In this document: positions 36,840 to 45,358 of the stretch, in pieces | Layout of the letters: every line of letters begins with the position of its first letter | Numbering within the stretch: position 1 is the first letter of the stretch | From: Aneurinibacillus uraniidurans | GTDB lineage: Bacteria > Bacillota > Bacilli > Aneurinibacillales > Aneurinibacillaceae | NCBI RefSeq assembly: GCF_028471905.1 | Contig: NZ_CP116902.1 | Location: forward strand, 1,896,501 to 1,960,500 | DNA: 64,000 nucleotides | Direction of reading: 5' to 3' | The notes under the pieces: generated by a model | Seen by the model: the letters and a program-made list of their open reading frames with translations, nothing else | Told to the model about the DNA's origin: nothing | Databases searched by the model: none | Program-made: the position numbers and the translations under genes

Positions 36840-36854
36840 AGATAATCATTATCA
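36840..36854. promoter_or_regulatory. Fur-family box upstream of the CDF gene
   Basis: GATAAT-C-ATTATC (36841-36853) is a perfect 6-1-6 inverted repeat, and the 15-mer matches the Bacillus 7-1-7 Fur consensus (TGATAATNATTATCA) at 14 positions. Three more GATAA units precede it at 36811-36835. It points to control by Fur or a relative, of the CDF gene most likely. Confidence 0.55.
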
Positions 36855-36962
36855 AACTCTGTAATTCAGCTTATTTAACTGAAAATGAGATGTATTATTA
36901 ATTGATTTTGTATATCATTCTCTCCAAAAATTGTGTTGAAAATTTCGCAACCCAGGAGTACT

Positions 36963-37010
36963 ATATACATATTCAAATATATACATATTCAAACATTTGA
37001 AGATGTATAT
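36963..37010. promoter_or_regulatory. ArsR-type operator array upstream of the ArsR-SulP-pckA operon
   Basis: The 15-mer ATATACATATTCAAA occurs at 36963-36977 and again at 36979-36993. An inverted copy with one mismatch (TTTGAAGATGTATAT) lies at 36996-37010. The inner pair forms a 32-bp imperfect palindrome with the ATTCAA-TTGAA core typical of ArsR/CzrA/CadC-family sites. The rest of 36758-37077 has no gene. Confidence 0.65.
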
Positions 37011-37077
37011 ATTTGGGCACTATGTGCCGCTATAACATAGAATGTCCACTAAATCAGAAACGAATGGGTGAATTCAA

Positions 37078-37404
37078 ATGAACACGAGTGATATGCAGCA
37101 ATTTAAAGCAGATTTTTTTAAAGCTTTATCCCATCCTTTACGAATTCGTATTCTCGAATTACTGGCAGAAGGGGACAAAAGTGTAAACGAAATTCAAAGC
37201 AGCCTCAATAGTGAAGGTTCTGCGGTTTCTCAACAACTCAGCCTCCTGCGCGCCAAAAATATCGTTGTCGGAACGAAAGATGGAAAACGGGTCGTATATT
37301 CTCTTCGTGATCCAATGATTATCAATTTGCTCGCTGTCGCGAAGGAAATTTTCAACAACCATTTAATCGATACCATCTCGATGCTGGAAGAACTGGATGA
37401 ATAA
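37078..37404 (+). CDS. ArsR-family repressor
   Basis: A 108-residue ArsR winged helix: FFKALSHPLRIRILELLAEG, the recognition segment SEGSAVSQQLSLLRAKNIV and the wing DGKRVVYSLRDP. The alpha-3 metal motif (ELCVCD) is absent and no Cys is present, so it does not sense arsenic through that site. His and Asp residues in the C-terminal helix (NNHLIDTISMLEELDE) could bind metal. It is the first gene of an operon with a Cys-rich protein, SulP and PckA, and carries a clear operator array upstream. Confidence 0.88.
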   Translation: MNTSDMQQFKADFFKALSHPLRIRILELLAEGDKSVNEIQSSLNSEGSAVSQQLSLLRAKNIVVGTKDGKRVVYSLRDPMIINLLAVAKEIFNNHLIDTISMLEELDE

Positions 37405-37861
37405 CAAACGTTCACGAGAAGAACTGATCGAATATGGAATGAAAGTTCTCCGAACAGCAGGAGCCCATTATGTTTGTGATGCTTGCATTAAAGGAGGAAA
37501 CTCTTGCTGCTCAAAATGCGAGTACTTAGAGGATGGCATTGGATGTACAAAGAGAAATACCGCTTGTACAGCATGGTTATGTGGAATCCAAAAATTTTTC
37601 CTGCAAAACATCGGACTGATGAGTCAGTGGGAAAGATTTTGGAGTCAAGTACCTGGTCGATATTTTCGCGAGGATGAGACGCCTGATTATGTGACAATTG
37701 AGCACTTTATCAACACGGAAGACGTCGATGAGAGGAAAGGGAAGCTTTTAGCTGAAAAGATACGTGCATACGCCCAAAAAGGAGGCGACCTAGGAAGGTT
37801 AGAAATACACTTGAATAACCGATATATCTTTAAAAAATTTGAAAGTGAAAAACTAAAGTAA
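37397..37861 (+). CDS. Cys-rich protein of unknown function
   Basis: I do not recognise this 154-residue protein. Its N-terminal 62 residues hold eight Cys: CDAC (27, 30), CC (37, 38), then Cys41, Cys50, Cys57 and Cys62, with the pattern C-x2-C-x6-C-C-x2-C-x8-C-x6-C-x4-C. This looks like a metal or Fe-S binding module. The C-terminal 90 residues are charged and soluble, with no membrane segment. It overlaps the ArsR gene by 8 nt and precedes the SulP gene by 29 bp, so it is co-transcribed with both. A role in sensing or maturation is conceivable but unproven. Confidence 0.75.
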   Translation: MNNKRSREELIEYGMKVLRTAGAHYVCDACIKGGNSCCSKCEYLEDGIGCTKRNTACTAWLCGIQKFFLQNIGLMSQWERFWSQVPGRYFREDETPDYVTIEHFINTEDVDERKGKLLAEKIRAYAQKGGDLGRLEIHLNNRYIFKKFESEKLK

Positions 37862-37890
37862 TTCATTACACAATAAAGAAGGGTTTCATA

Positions 37891-39657
37891 ATGAGGGGAT
37901 TATTTACCGGTAGATTTCAAGGATATTCGCTCAAGCATTTTCAAAAAGATCTGCTGGCTGGTGTGATTGTAGGTGTAATTGCCATTCCGCTTGCGATGGC
38001 GTTTGCGATTGCTTCGGGGGTAAAACCGGAATACGGCATTTATACAACGTGTATTGCCGGGGCTTTGATTTCATTATTTGGTGGTTCAAAATATCAAATC
38101 GGGGGACCTACAGGCGCGTTTATCCCGATCCTGTTCGGAATTATGATTACGTATGGCTACGAAAATTTACTCGTTGCCGGTTTGCTGGCCGGGATCATGC
38201 TTTGCCTTATGGGGATGTTTCGGCTTGGCTCTCTGATTGCCTTTATTCCACGTCCCGTAATCGTCGGATTCACTTCTGGTATCGCCGTCATTATTTTTGC
38301 TGGACAAATCGCTAGTTTTCTTGGCCTGACGGGTGTTACCAAACACGAGGGGTTTATTGACAATCTTAAGGAAATTGCGATCCATATCGATACCATCAAT
38401 CTGTATAGTATTGCGATTGCCTTGATTTGTTTTGTAATTATGATCGTTACACCTAAATTTTTGCCTAAAGTACCGGGTTCTTTACTTGGATTGATTATCT
38501 CGAGTGCGATAGCATCCTTATTTTTTTCCGAGCATGTGCCTACCATTGGTACCGCATTCGGGACCATTTCGAGTACGCCGCCTCATTTTCATCTGCCGGC
38601 TATGACATGGGAGAAAATTAAACAGTTGCTCGCTCCTGCGTTTGTGATTGCCATACTGGGCGCAATTGAGTCCCTTTTGTCTGCTGTCGTTGCAGATGGG
38701 ATGACGAACAGTAAGCATAACAGCAACCGAGAACTGATTGGACAAGGGATTGCGAACATCATCACACCTTTATTCGGAGGAATTCCGGCAACCGGGGCGA
38801 TTGCACGGACAGCGACGAACATTAAGAGTGGAGCGGTTTCACCAATTTCCGGGGTTGTCCACGGGGTATTTGTTTTCGTAACGCTATTGCTTTTAGCTCC
38901 GTATGCATCTGCGATTCCGCTGGCCAGTATGGCTCCGGTTTTAATGCTGGTAGCCTGGAACATGAGTGAGCGGAAACATTTCGCCCATATTCTTACGCTA
39001 AAAACAGGGGACTCTCTTGTTTTACTTGTGACGTTTTTGCTTACTGTGTTCACGAGCTTAACGACAGCAGTGGAAGTAGGGCTTGTATTAGCTGTCATTT
39101 TGTTTGCCAAACGCATGAGTGAAATGCTTGTTATTGCCAAGGTGCTCCCGGATCACAGCCAAAAGCATGAAAAGGTTCTGCCGCATGTCGTGAATAAAGC
39201 GCACGATTGTCCGCAAATTAGCATGTTCACGATAGAAGGGCCGCTTTTCTTTGGGGCTGCGCAAACGTTTGAACAGAGTATTATGGCCACGATTCACTCT
39301 CGGCCTAAAGTTTTGATTTTACGTCTGGGAAAAGTTCCATTTATGGATACAACGGGAGAATCGTATTTTAAAAGCATTGTTCAGCATTTTACGAAGCAGG
39401 GAGGAGTACTTCTCGTTTCGGGAGCTGCTCCTGAATTAAAGGAAACCGTCAAGAAGACAGACCTGTATGATGAAATCGGCGAAGAACACTTCTTCGATCA
39501 TACAGGGGATGCTCTTAATTATGCGCTTGCTCACATTGAAACTACTCAATGTACAGGCTGTAAACATTTTGCTTTTCATGAATGCGCACAACTTTCTCAT
39601 CAAGTAGAAGAAAAACAGGGGGCGAAAACGAATGAAACTAGCGACAAACGTATCTAA
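37891..39657 (+). CDS. SulP-family anion transporter with STAS domain
   Basis: A 588-residue SLC26/SulP transporter. The membrane domain (about residues 20-410) begins [25 protein letters not shown] and contains [11 protein letters not shown] cytoplasmic STAS domain follows (about 440-550: [37 protein letters not shown]). SulP proteins carry sulfate, bicarbonate or other anions. The C-terminus has an extra CTGC plus Cys pattern ([15 protein letters not shown]). Its 3' end overlaps pckA by 26 nt, so bicarbonate is an attractive substrate, but this is inference. Confidence 0.9.
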   Translation: MRGLFTGRFQGYSLKHFQKDLLAGVIVGVIAIPLAMAFAIASGVKPEYGIYTTCIAGALISLFGGSKYQIGGPTGAFIPILFGIMITYGYENLLVAGLLAGIMLCLMGMFRLGSLIAFIPRPVIVGFTSGIAVIIFAGQIASFLGLTGVTKHEGFIDNLKEIAIHIDTINLYSIAIALICFVIMIVTPKFLPKVPGSLLGLIISSAIASLFFSEHVPTIGTAFGTISSTPPHFHLPAMTWEKIKQLLAPAFVIAILGAIESLLSAVVADGMTNSKHNSNRELIGQGIANIITPLFGGIPATGAIARTATNIKSGAVSPISGVVHGVFVFVTLLLLAPYASAIPLASMAPVLMLVAWNMSERKHFAHILTLKTGDSLVLLVTFLLTVFTSLTTAVEVGLVLAVILFAKRMSEMLVIAKVLPDHSQKHEKVLPHVVNKAHDCPQISMFTIEGPLFFGAAQTFEQSIMATIHSRPKVLILRLGKVPFMDTTGESYFKSIVQHFTKQGGVLLVSGAAPELKETVKKTDLYDEIGEEHFFDHTGDALNYALAHIETTQCTGCKHFAFHECAQLSHQVEEKQGAKTNETSDKRI

Positions 39658-41155
39658 TGTGTATTTTAATTTACCTGTAAGTCAATTAATTGAAATGGCC
39701 ATCCAGCGTAATGGAAGTAGGCTGTCTTCTTCGGGGGCGATTGCTTCCCGTACCGGAAAATACACAGGCCGGTCTCCTAAAGATAAGTTTATTGTGGATG
39801 AACCTGGCGCACATGATCAAGTGGATTGGGAAACGAACCAACCGCTTTCTCCTGACCATTTTGATCTTCTTTTTCAAGATCTCTCTCATTATATTAAAGA
39901 CAAAGAGCTCTTTGTCTTTGATGGATTTGCGGGCGCGGATGAAGACTACCGTCTCCCGATTCGTGTGATTAATGAGTACGCCTGGCATAATTTGTTTGCC
40001 CACCAGCTTTTTATTCGTCCAACCGAAGACGAGTTAGCCGCACATATCGCGGAATTTACCGTCCTGTGCGTCCCGAATTTCAAAGCGAATCCGCAATTAC
40101 ATGGCACGCATTCGGAAACCTTTATCGTGATTAATTTCGCTAAAAAGCTTGTGTTAATCGGGGGAACTGAGTACGCCGGGGAAATTAAGAAATCGATTTT
40201 TACCGTGATGAATTACCTTCTTCCACAGAAAAATGTGTTATCGATGCATTGTTCTGCGAATAAAGGAAAAGATGGCGATGTCGCTCTATTCTTTGGATTA
40301 TCAGGAACAGGAAAAACCACGCTGTCAGCTGATCCTAACCGCATGCTGATTGGAGATGATGAGCACGGCTGGTCGGATAACGGTGTGTTTAATATCGAAG
40401 GTGGATGCTATGCGAAATGCATTAACCTGTCTGAAGAAAAAGAACCGGAAATCTTCCGTGCCATTCAATTTGGTTCGGTATTAGAAAATGTTGTCCTGGA
40501 TGAGCATACGAGCGAAGCGAACTATGACGATAATAGCCTGACCGAAAATACGCGGGCCGCTTACCCGATTCATTATATTCCGAATGCGCTTATTCCAAGT
40601 GTAGCAGGGCACCCGAATGTTATTTTCTTCTTAACGGCTGATGCTTTTGGCGTTCTTCCGCCAATCTCGAAGCTGACAAAAGAACAAGCGATGTTTTACT
40701 TCCTTTCAGGCTATACCAGCAAGCTGGCTGGAACAGAACGTGGGGTCACCGAGCCTGAAGCGACGTTTTCGACATGCTTTGGTGCACCGTTCCTTCCGCT
40801 TTCTCCGAGTGTATACGCAGAGATGCTTGGTGAGAAGATTGAACAGCATCAAGCAGACGTATACTTAGTCAACACGGGCTGGGCAGGGGGACCTTACGGA
40901 ATTGGCAAGCGGATGGATCTTGCTTATACTCGTGCGATGATTACAGCAGCTCTTACAGGTGAATTGAGCAAAACGGAGTTTGAATTGCATCCGATCTTTG
41001 GACTCAATATGCCGAAACAATGTCCAAACGTGCCGTCAGATATTTTGAATCCTCGGGAGAGCTGGGCAGATAAAGAGGCGTATGATCAACAGGCTATGAA
41101 ATTGTCTAATCTTTTTATGGAGAATTTCAAGCGTTTTAACCAAACTAGTAAATAG
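39632..41155 (+). CDS. pckA: Phosphoenolpyruvate carboxykinase (ATP)
   Basis: A 507-residue ATP-dependent PEP carboxykinase, which interconverts oxaloacetate + ATP and PEP + CO2 + ADP. Motifs are intact: [15 protein letters not shown] near the N-terminus, the kinase-1a P-loop [14 protein letters not shown] (about 227-240), the metal site [19 protein letters not shown] (in part), and ENTRAAYPI. It is about 20 residues shorter at the N-terminus than many family members, but the ATG at 39632 follows AGGGGGCGAA and no upstream start is available outside the SulP frame. The genomic setting, behind ArsR, a Cys-rich protein and SulP, is unusual for pckA. Confidence 0.95.
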   Translation: MKLATNVSNVYFNLPVSQLIEMAIQRNGSRLSSSGAIASRTGKYTGRSPKDKFIVDEPGAHDQVDWETNQPLSPDHFDLLFQDLSHYIKDKELFVFDGFAGADEDYRLPIRVINEYAWHNLFAHQLFIRPTEDELAAHIAEFTVLCVPNFKANPQLHGTHSETFIVINFAKKLVLIGGTEYAGEIKKSIFTVMNYLLPQKNVLSMHCSANKGKDGDVALFFGLSGTGKTTLSADPNRMLIGDDEHGWSDNGVFNIEGGCYAKCINLSEEKEPEIFRAIQFGSVLENVVLDEHTSEANYDDNSLTENTRAAYPIHYIPNALIPSVAGHPNVIFFLTADAFGVLPPISKLTKEQAMFYFLSGYTSKLAGTERGVTEPEATFSTCFGAPFLPLSPSVYAEMLGEKIEQHQADVYLVNTGWAGGPYGIGKRMDLAYTRAMITAALTGELSKTEFELHPIFGLNMPKQCPNVPSDILNPRESWADKEAYDQQAMKLSNLFMENFKRFNQTSK

Positions 41156-41168
41156 ATAATAGTCCTGC

Positions 41169-41215
41169 AAACGAGTTTACGTAATTTTTATTATGTAAAC
41201 TCGTTTTGTTTTTAT
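41169..41215 (+). terminator. Terminator after pckA
   Basis: Stem AACGAGTTTAC / GTAAACTCGTT, followed by a T-rich run. Confidence 0.85.
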
Positions 41216-41335
41216 TGTAAGAATGTGGTTCCATAAAGTCTGAACTTCTCGTATTATTCGAGATTTTTAAAAAAAGAAAACCTCCAGCCAATAATGCTAA
41301 AGGTTCTTCGCGTTTTCAACTAGATTATTTCAACT

Positions 41336-41467
41336 TTACTGATCGTAATGCACGCCAATGATGTTCTTGCCCGTGAATCCGACCTTTGGCACGATCGCCC
41401 TCGCCATATACGTTCCGCCGAAATCGGTGTAATCCACGATGTACAAAACGGGGTAGGTGGCTGGTTG
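41336..41467 (-). pseudogene. C-terminal fragment of an unidentified protein
   Basis: On the minus strand a 43-codon open stretch (including YPVLYIVDYTDFGGTYMARA and ending GKNIIGVHYDQ) runs to a TAA at 41338-41336 and is closed upstream by a TAG. It lies directly behind the hydrolase stop, in a different frame, with the same GC-rich codon use. There is no start codon with a ribosome site. I read it as the tail of a second imported gene whose front was lost. 41216-41335 shows no gene. Confidence 0.45.
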
Positions 41468-41487
41468 CTAGGTTCAGGAAGCGCGGG

Positions 41488-42384
41488 TCAATTGCGACGA
41501 GCCGTTCGCTCTATGCCATCAGCGGTTACTTTGTACAGTTGGTGCGGAAGGTCGTGTCCCATGCCGTTAACCAACATTAGCTCGGCACTCGGGATGGCAG
41601 AAGCCGTGTCCTCGCCACACGCCGGGACGAACAGGGGATCGTCCACCCCATGAATGACAAGTACTGGTACTTTTATGGTCGCCAGCCGCGGACGACGGTC
41701 ACCGGAGACAGCGATCGCTGCAATTTGTCGTCCGACACTGCCTGGATCGTAGGCTCGCTGTACTTCCTCCAGAATGAGCGTCCGATAAGCGTCCTCTTCA
41801 AACGGATAGCCGGTGCCGGCGATGCGTTTGGCAAAAGAGAGGCTGTGCGCCAAAAATCCTGCTTCATCCTCAAATGGGTTCGGCGCCGGTTTAGTCATCA
41901 TCGCCATGACATCCGGGGCAGATTGCGGAAGGGCGGGATTACCGGAACTGGACATAATGGAGGTGAGCGATAAAACCCGTTCAGGGTACTCACTGGCTGC
42001 AATCTGGGCGATCATTCCGCCCATCGACCTGCCAACGAAATGTGCCCGGTCAATTGAAAGGGCATCTAGCAGTCCGATAGCGTCGTCGGACATGTCATCG
42101 AGAGTGTAGGGGATGTCCGGTCGTTGTCCCGACATGAGAGCAGTCGCCAGTGCGTCAAAATCCAGCGCCCGATAATGGCTAAAGTGCGTCGAGCAACCTG
42201 CGTCGCGATTGTCAAAGCGGATCACGCGAAAGCCCCGCGCTGCTAATATTCGACAAAACGGAACCGTCCATCGGATCATCTGGGTTCCAAGCCCGGCGAT
42301 TAGGATAATAGCCTCGTCGTTTTCGTTACCGAAACTGTCATAGACCAAATCGACGCCGTTGACTTTTAGGATGTTCATGGTCAT
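41488..42384 (-). CDS. Alpha/beta-hydrolase, GC-rich and probably acquired
   Basis: A 298-residue alpha/beta-hydrolase. It shows ILIAGLGTQ (oxyanion strand), RFDNRDAGCS, the nucleophile elbow GRSMGG, an acid region at HGVDDPLF, and the catalytic-His region NGMGHDLP near the C-terminus. It resembles the esterase/epoxide-hydrolase-like group often found in Gram-negatives and actinobacteria. Its codon use is visibly richer in GC than the neighbours. AAGGAG precedes the ATG at 42384. A 15-bp operator copy at 42401-42415 matches those in front of the adjacent XRE gene, so it is probably controlled by that regulator. Confidence 0.87.
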   Translation of the reverse strand: MTMNILKVNGVDLVYDSFGNENDEAIILIAGLGTQMIRWTVPFCRILAARGFRVIRFDNRDAGCSTHFSHYRALDFDALATALMSGQRPDIPYTLDDMSDDAIGLLDALSIDRAHFVGRSMGGMIAQIAASEYPERVLSLTSIMSSSGNPALPQSAPDVMAMMTKPAPNPFEDEAGFLAHSLSFAKRIAGTGYPFEEDAYRTLILEEVQRAYDPGSVGRQIAAIAVSGDRRPRLATIKVPVLVIHGVDDPLFVPACGEDTASAIPSAELMLVNGMGHDLPHQLYKVTADGIERTARRN

Positions 42385-42400
42385 ATTTTTTTCACTCCTT

Positions 42401-42450
42401 GACGTAATTTATGTCTTAGGGTTATCCCGAAGCAAAAATAGTTATGAAGT
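42401..42450. promoter_or_regulatory. XRE operator plus duplicated leader, hydrolase copy
   Basis: Begins with the operator GACGTAATTTATGTC (42401-42415) followed by a leader containing GGTTATCCCGAA. The whole 50-nt block recurs at 43051-43101 with three substitutions and one inserted base. Confidence 0.7.
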
Positions 42451-42513
42451 AATGCCCGTTATCCCCGAAAAAAAGATTGTAGAAAACAGCCCTTTAATCA
42501 ACTCTCGATTCTA

Positions 42514-42984
42514 TTAGTCATTTCGTTTCCCCCTTATCAGTTGCTCCATTTCTGTCAAGAATAGGTCGATTCCTCGGTCTATTTCTTCATCATCATGATG
42601 GAGTATCGAAGCCAATCTTCCAATACGAATTTGTTTCGCTTTTTCCTTTTGAAGCTTCTGGATATGTTCTAGATAATGCTCTGTCTCCTCAACACCTTCA
42701 TTTATTTTTTTCTTAATAAGCAGCATTTGGATATCAATCTTATTAATTGGGTCGAGATTTTTTGTGAAATTATTCTCATCCACTAGATACGATTCATCGA
42801 TATCAAAATAGTCACTAAGTGTTTTTAATCTTTCTTGCGGAATCGGTCTGCGTTTCTTAATCCAATCCGAAAATTGTTGAGGAGTAATATTTAACTCCCT
42901 ACCGATCGCTGAATAAGACCGTTCATTGACCAATACGAGGTATTCTAATGTAGTTTTAGAATTTAAGATGTTCTGAGCACTCAT
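42514..42984 (-). CDS. XRE-family HTH regulator
   Basis: A 156-residue regulator. An XRE/Cro-type HTH is at about residues 15-65 (NERSYSAIGRELNITPQQFS, DWIKKRRPIPQERLK), followed by a charged coiled coil (about 80-120) that probably dimerises. AAGGAG precedes the ATG at 42984. Three copies of a 15-bp near-palindrome, GAC(G/A)TAA-N-TTATGTC-like, lie within 80 bp upstream and a fourth is in front of the hydrolase gene 600 bp downstream. This indicates autoregulation and control of the hydrolase. Confidence 0.82.
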   Translation of the reverse strand: MSAQNILNSKTTLEYLVLVNERSYSAIGRELNITPQQFSDWIKKRRPIPQERLKTLSDYFDIDESYLVDENNFTKNLDPINKIDIQMLLIKKKINEGVEETEHYLEHIQKLQKEKAKQIRIGRLASILHHDDEEIDRGIDLFLTEMEQLIRGKRND

Positions 42985-42997
42985 TTTTTTACTCCTT

Positions 42998-43065
42998 GAC
43001 GTAATTTAAGTCAACAATAACAAAAAGACATAAACTATGTCAATGCTTTTGACGTAATTTATGTC
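42998..43065. promoter_or_regulatory. Triple XRE operator upstream of the XRE gene
   Basis: Three 15-mers: GACGTAATTTAAGTC (42998-43012), GACATAAACTATGTC (43027-43041) and GACGTAATTTATGTC (43051-43065). They share a GAC-x-TAA / TTA-x-GTC palindromic plan. The first is 13 bp before the start codon. Confidence 0.75.
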
Positions 43066-43101
43066 TTGAGGTTATCCCGAAACAAAAATAGTTAATGAAG
43101 T

Positions 43102-43572
43102 GCTAATTTTGAATCTGTTCTTGGTTTATATGTAACGAACCGTTTTCAATTCTCACCGCAAAATATTTCCATGATTCTTACCACGGATGCTGTTATTGGA
43201 GTTGGTATGCAAGCATTAATTGTTGCTAAAGTAATTAAGATGTTTGGTGAAAAAAAAGGAGCTCTGCTTTTTACCTCATTTGCTTATGTTGTACTTCTAT
43301 TTGCCAAAGATTTTTGGGGGATCTTTCTTGTAGCTGCCGGGACTTTCTTTGCTACTTCTATGCTTCGTCCAGCTCTTACTACACAATTATCGAAGCTGGC
43401 AGGGAGTGAACAAGAATATGTAGCTGGTATGAATAATGCCTATATGAGCGTAGGTAATATTTCGGGCCCAACTCTAGCGGGATTCTTATTCGATACAAAT
43501 ATGTTTGCTCCTTTCATAGCAGGCGGTTGTATTATTTTTATTGCTTTTTTGATGACACTAAAATTGAAATGA
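43102..43572 (+). pseudogene. C-terminal half of an MFS transporter
   Basis: A frame open from about 43102 encodes 157 residues that look like the second half of a major facilitator: NFESVLGLYVTNRFQFSP (TM7 region), VIKMFGEKKGALLF, the TM9-TM10 pattern, and GMNNAYMSVGNISGPTLAGF before TM11. The N-terminal six helices are missing. The break lies exactly where the duplicated leader block (43051-43101) ends, so the rearrangement that brought the XRE module probably removed the front of this gene. The in-frame ATG at 43171 has no ribosome site. Confidence 0.75.
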
Positions 43573-43591
43573 AAATTACAGCCGTTATTGT

Positions 43592-43633
43592 AAGGGTTTG
43601 ACCATGTTATCCTTTTGGTCAAACCCTTTTTTA
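43592..43633. terminator. Bidirectional terminator after the MFS fragment
   Basis: 13-bp stem AAGGGTTTGACCA / TGGTCAAACCCTT with T run. Confidence 0.85.
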
Positions 43634-43643
43634 TATATGAAAA

Positions 43644-44204
43644 TTAAACTAACGCTGGAGTTAGTACAAATAAGATATGAATCGGTTCATCACTTTTGTT
43701 CAAAAATCGGTGTCTAACATTTGGCGGAATGCGTACGACATCACCCTCATCTAAACAATATTCGGTGCCTTCCAGTTCAACATACGCTTGACCTTTCATG
43801 ATGACAGCAATTTCTTCTTGATCATCGTGTGAATAGTAACTTTCGGTAGTGCTTGCGTTTGCATGTAAATCCATCAGTAAGAGTTTAATATGTGCTTTCA
43901 TAAAGTCTGGCGTTAACACATCATAGACAACATGGTGACGATCTTCGCGATATACTTTCTTTCGATCATGCTTCCTCGATATAAGCGAATCCGTATTAAT
44001 TTCATTAATGAAGAGGGTAAAGAGAGGCACATTTAATGCTTTTGCAATGAGCTCTAGCACACTTAACGAAGGATTCGCTTGTCCTCTTTCTATTTGGCTA
44101 ATAAGTGAAGTGCTGATTCCTGCATAATCGGCGAACTCACGAATTGTCATCCCGTTCTTTTTACGATAATGTAATACCGTTTGTCCAAGGCGAAGATTGT
44201 TCAT
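43644..44204 (-). CDS. XRE-cupin transcriptional regulator
   Basis: A 186-residue regulator. Residues 1-60 form an XRE HTH (TIREFADYAGISTSLISQIE, then ANPSLSVLELIAKALN). Residues 105-185 form a cupin-2 sensor domain (SHDDQEEIAVIMKGQAYVEL, GDVVRIPPNVRHRF). Such proteins commonly control amino-acid or amine metabolism and export. The ATG at 44204 follows GGAAGGGA; the TTG at 44222 lacks a site. It is divergent from the EamA exporter, its probable target. Confidence 0.9.
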   Translation of the reverse strand: MNNLRLGQTVLHYRKKNGMTIREFADYAGISTSLISQIERGQANPSLSVLELIAKALNVPLFTLFINEINTDSLISRKHDRKKVYREDRHHVVYDVLTPDFMKAHIKLLLMDLHANASTTESYYSHDDQEEIAVIMKGQAYVELEGTEYCLDEGDVVRIPPNVRHRFLNKSDEPIHILFVLTPALV

Positions 44205-44374
44205 AGAAAAGATCCCTTCCAAAATAATATACGTTTAACTCGTTTTGTGCTGACATACTAAACATGGAAAATTAGTGCTTTTTTCGGTTACCTAAATAAT
44301 TTATACTGACATTTGTACATTATAATATATTTTTTTTATTATTATAAACATACATCTAGAAAAGGGGAACAGAC

Positions 44375-45277
44375 TTGAAATCACCACTTATTTCTTACAT
44401 ATCTTTGTTTTTTGGCGTATTTGCGTTATCTACTTCAGCCATTTTTGTAAAATTAGCAGATGCCCCTGTGACTATTACAGCATTCTATCGAATGTTTTTT
44501 GCAGCAGTAATGCTTTTACCATTTTTATTAGTAAATAAAAAGAATCGAAAGGAATTATGTTCGTTGTCAAAAAAACACTGGGGACTCGGGTTACTATCAG
44601 GTGTATTTTTAGCAGCCCATTATGTATTGTGGTTTGAATCGTTACAGTACACATCTGTAGCAAGCTCGACGGTAATCGTGACATTACAGCCGCTTTTTTC
44701 AATGGCTGGAGGCTATTTTCTATTTAAAGAGCGCTTCAGTAAAGGGGCTATAATCGGATGTCTCTTAGCGATTGTCGGAAGCGTTGTAATTGGATATAAA
44801 GATTTTCACATTAGTGGACAGGCGTTATTTGGTGATATACTTGCTTTTATTTCGGCGGGCGTCATTACAGCTTACTTCTTCATTGGCCAGCATGTGCGCA
44901 ACATGCTATCTCTTATCCCATATTCAATCATCGGTTATGCCAGCAGTGCATTATTTTTAAGTATGTTGGCTTTCAGCCAGCAAACATCTTTCGTTGATTA
45001 TTCCCCCAAAACATGGTTGGTCTTTATTGGATTAGCGTTTGTCGCAACCATATTAGGGCAAATGATTTTTAATTGGCTATTGAAATGGCTAAGTACCTCA
45101 GTTATTTCAATGGGCATATTAGGAGAGACGATTGGGACTTGTATACTCGCTTATTTCATTTTGGATGAGGTCGTTTCTTTCCAACAAGGTATCGGTATCG
45201 CACTTATCTTAATCGGTCTAGTAGTATTTTTACTACAGCAAAGAAATAACAAATCCATAAAGACTACCTCCGATTAA
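44375..45277 (+). CDS. EamA (DMT superfamily) exporter
   Basis: A 300-residue ten-helix transporter with two EamA repeats: the first with FALSTSAIFVKLADAPVTIT and the second with LFGDILAFISAGVITAYFFIG. The start is a TTG at 44375 after AAAGGGG. It probably exports an amino acid or related metabolite under control of the divergent XRE-cupin regulator. Confidence 0.9.
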   Translation: MKSPLISYISLFFGVFALSTSAIFVKLADAPVTITAFYRMFFAAVMLLPFLLVNKKNRKELCSLSKKHWGLGLLSGVFLAAHYVLWFESLQYTSVASSTVIVTLQPLFSMAGGYFLFKERFSKGAIIGCLLAIVGSVVIGYKDFHISGQALFGDILAFISAGVITAYFFIGQHVRNMLSLIPYSIIGYASSALFLSMLAFSQQTSFVDYSPKTWLVFIGLAFVATILGQMIFNWLLKWLSTSVISMGILGETIGTCILAYFILDEVVSFQQGIGIALILIGLVVFLLQQRNNKSIKTTSD

Positions 45278-45328
45278 AAATAGAGGATCTGCTTACGAGA
45301 AAGAGTTATTCCAAATATGATAATTGAA

Positions 45329-45348
45329 ATATCTATATAAATAGATAT
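45329..45348. promoter_or_regulatory. Operator upstream of the ArsR gene (ATATCT type)
   Basis: Perfect inverted repeat ATATCTAT-ATAA-ATAGATAT. A related 20-mer lies at 45714-45733 upstream of the MFS gene, so one repressor probably serves both. Confidence 0.65.
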
Positions 45349-45358
45349 AATAAGACAT

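Noticed and set aside
41348-42109. Several plus-strand frames across the GC-rich hydrolase
   Set aside because: They are antisense to an intact alpha/beta-hydrolase with full motifs. GC-rich DNA readily opens opposite frames.
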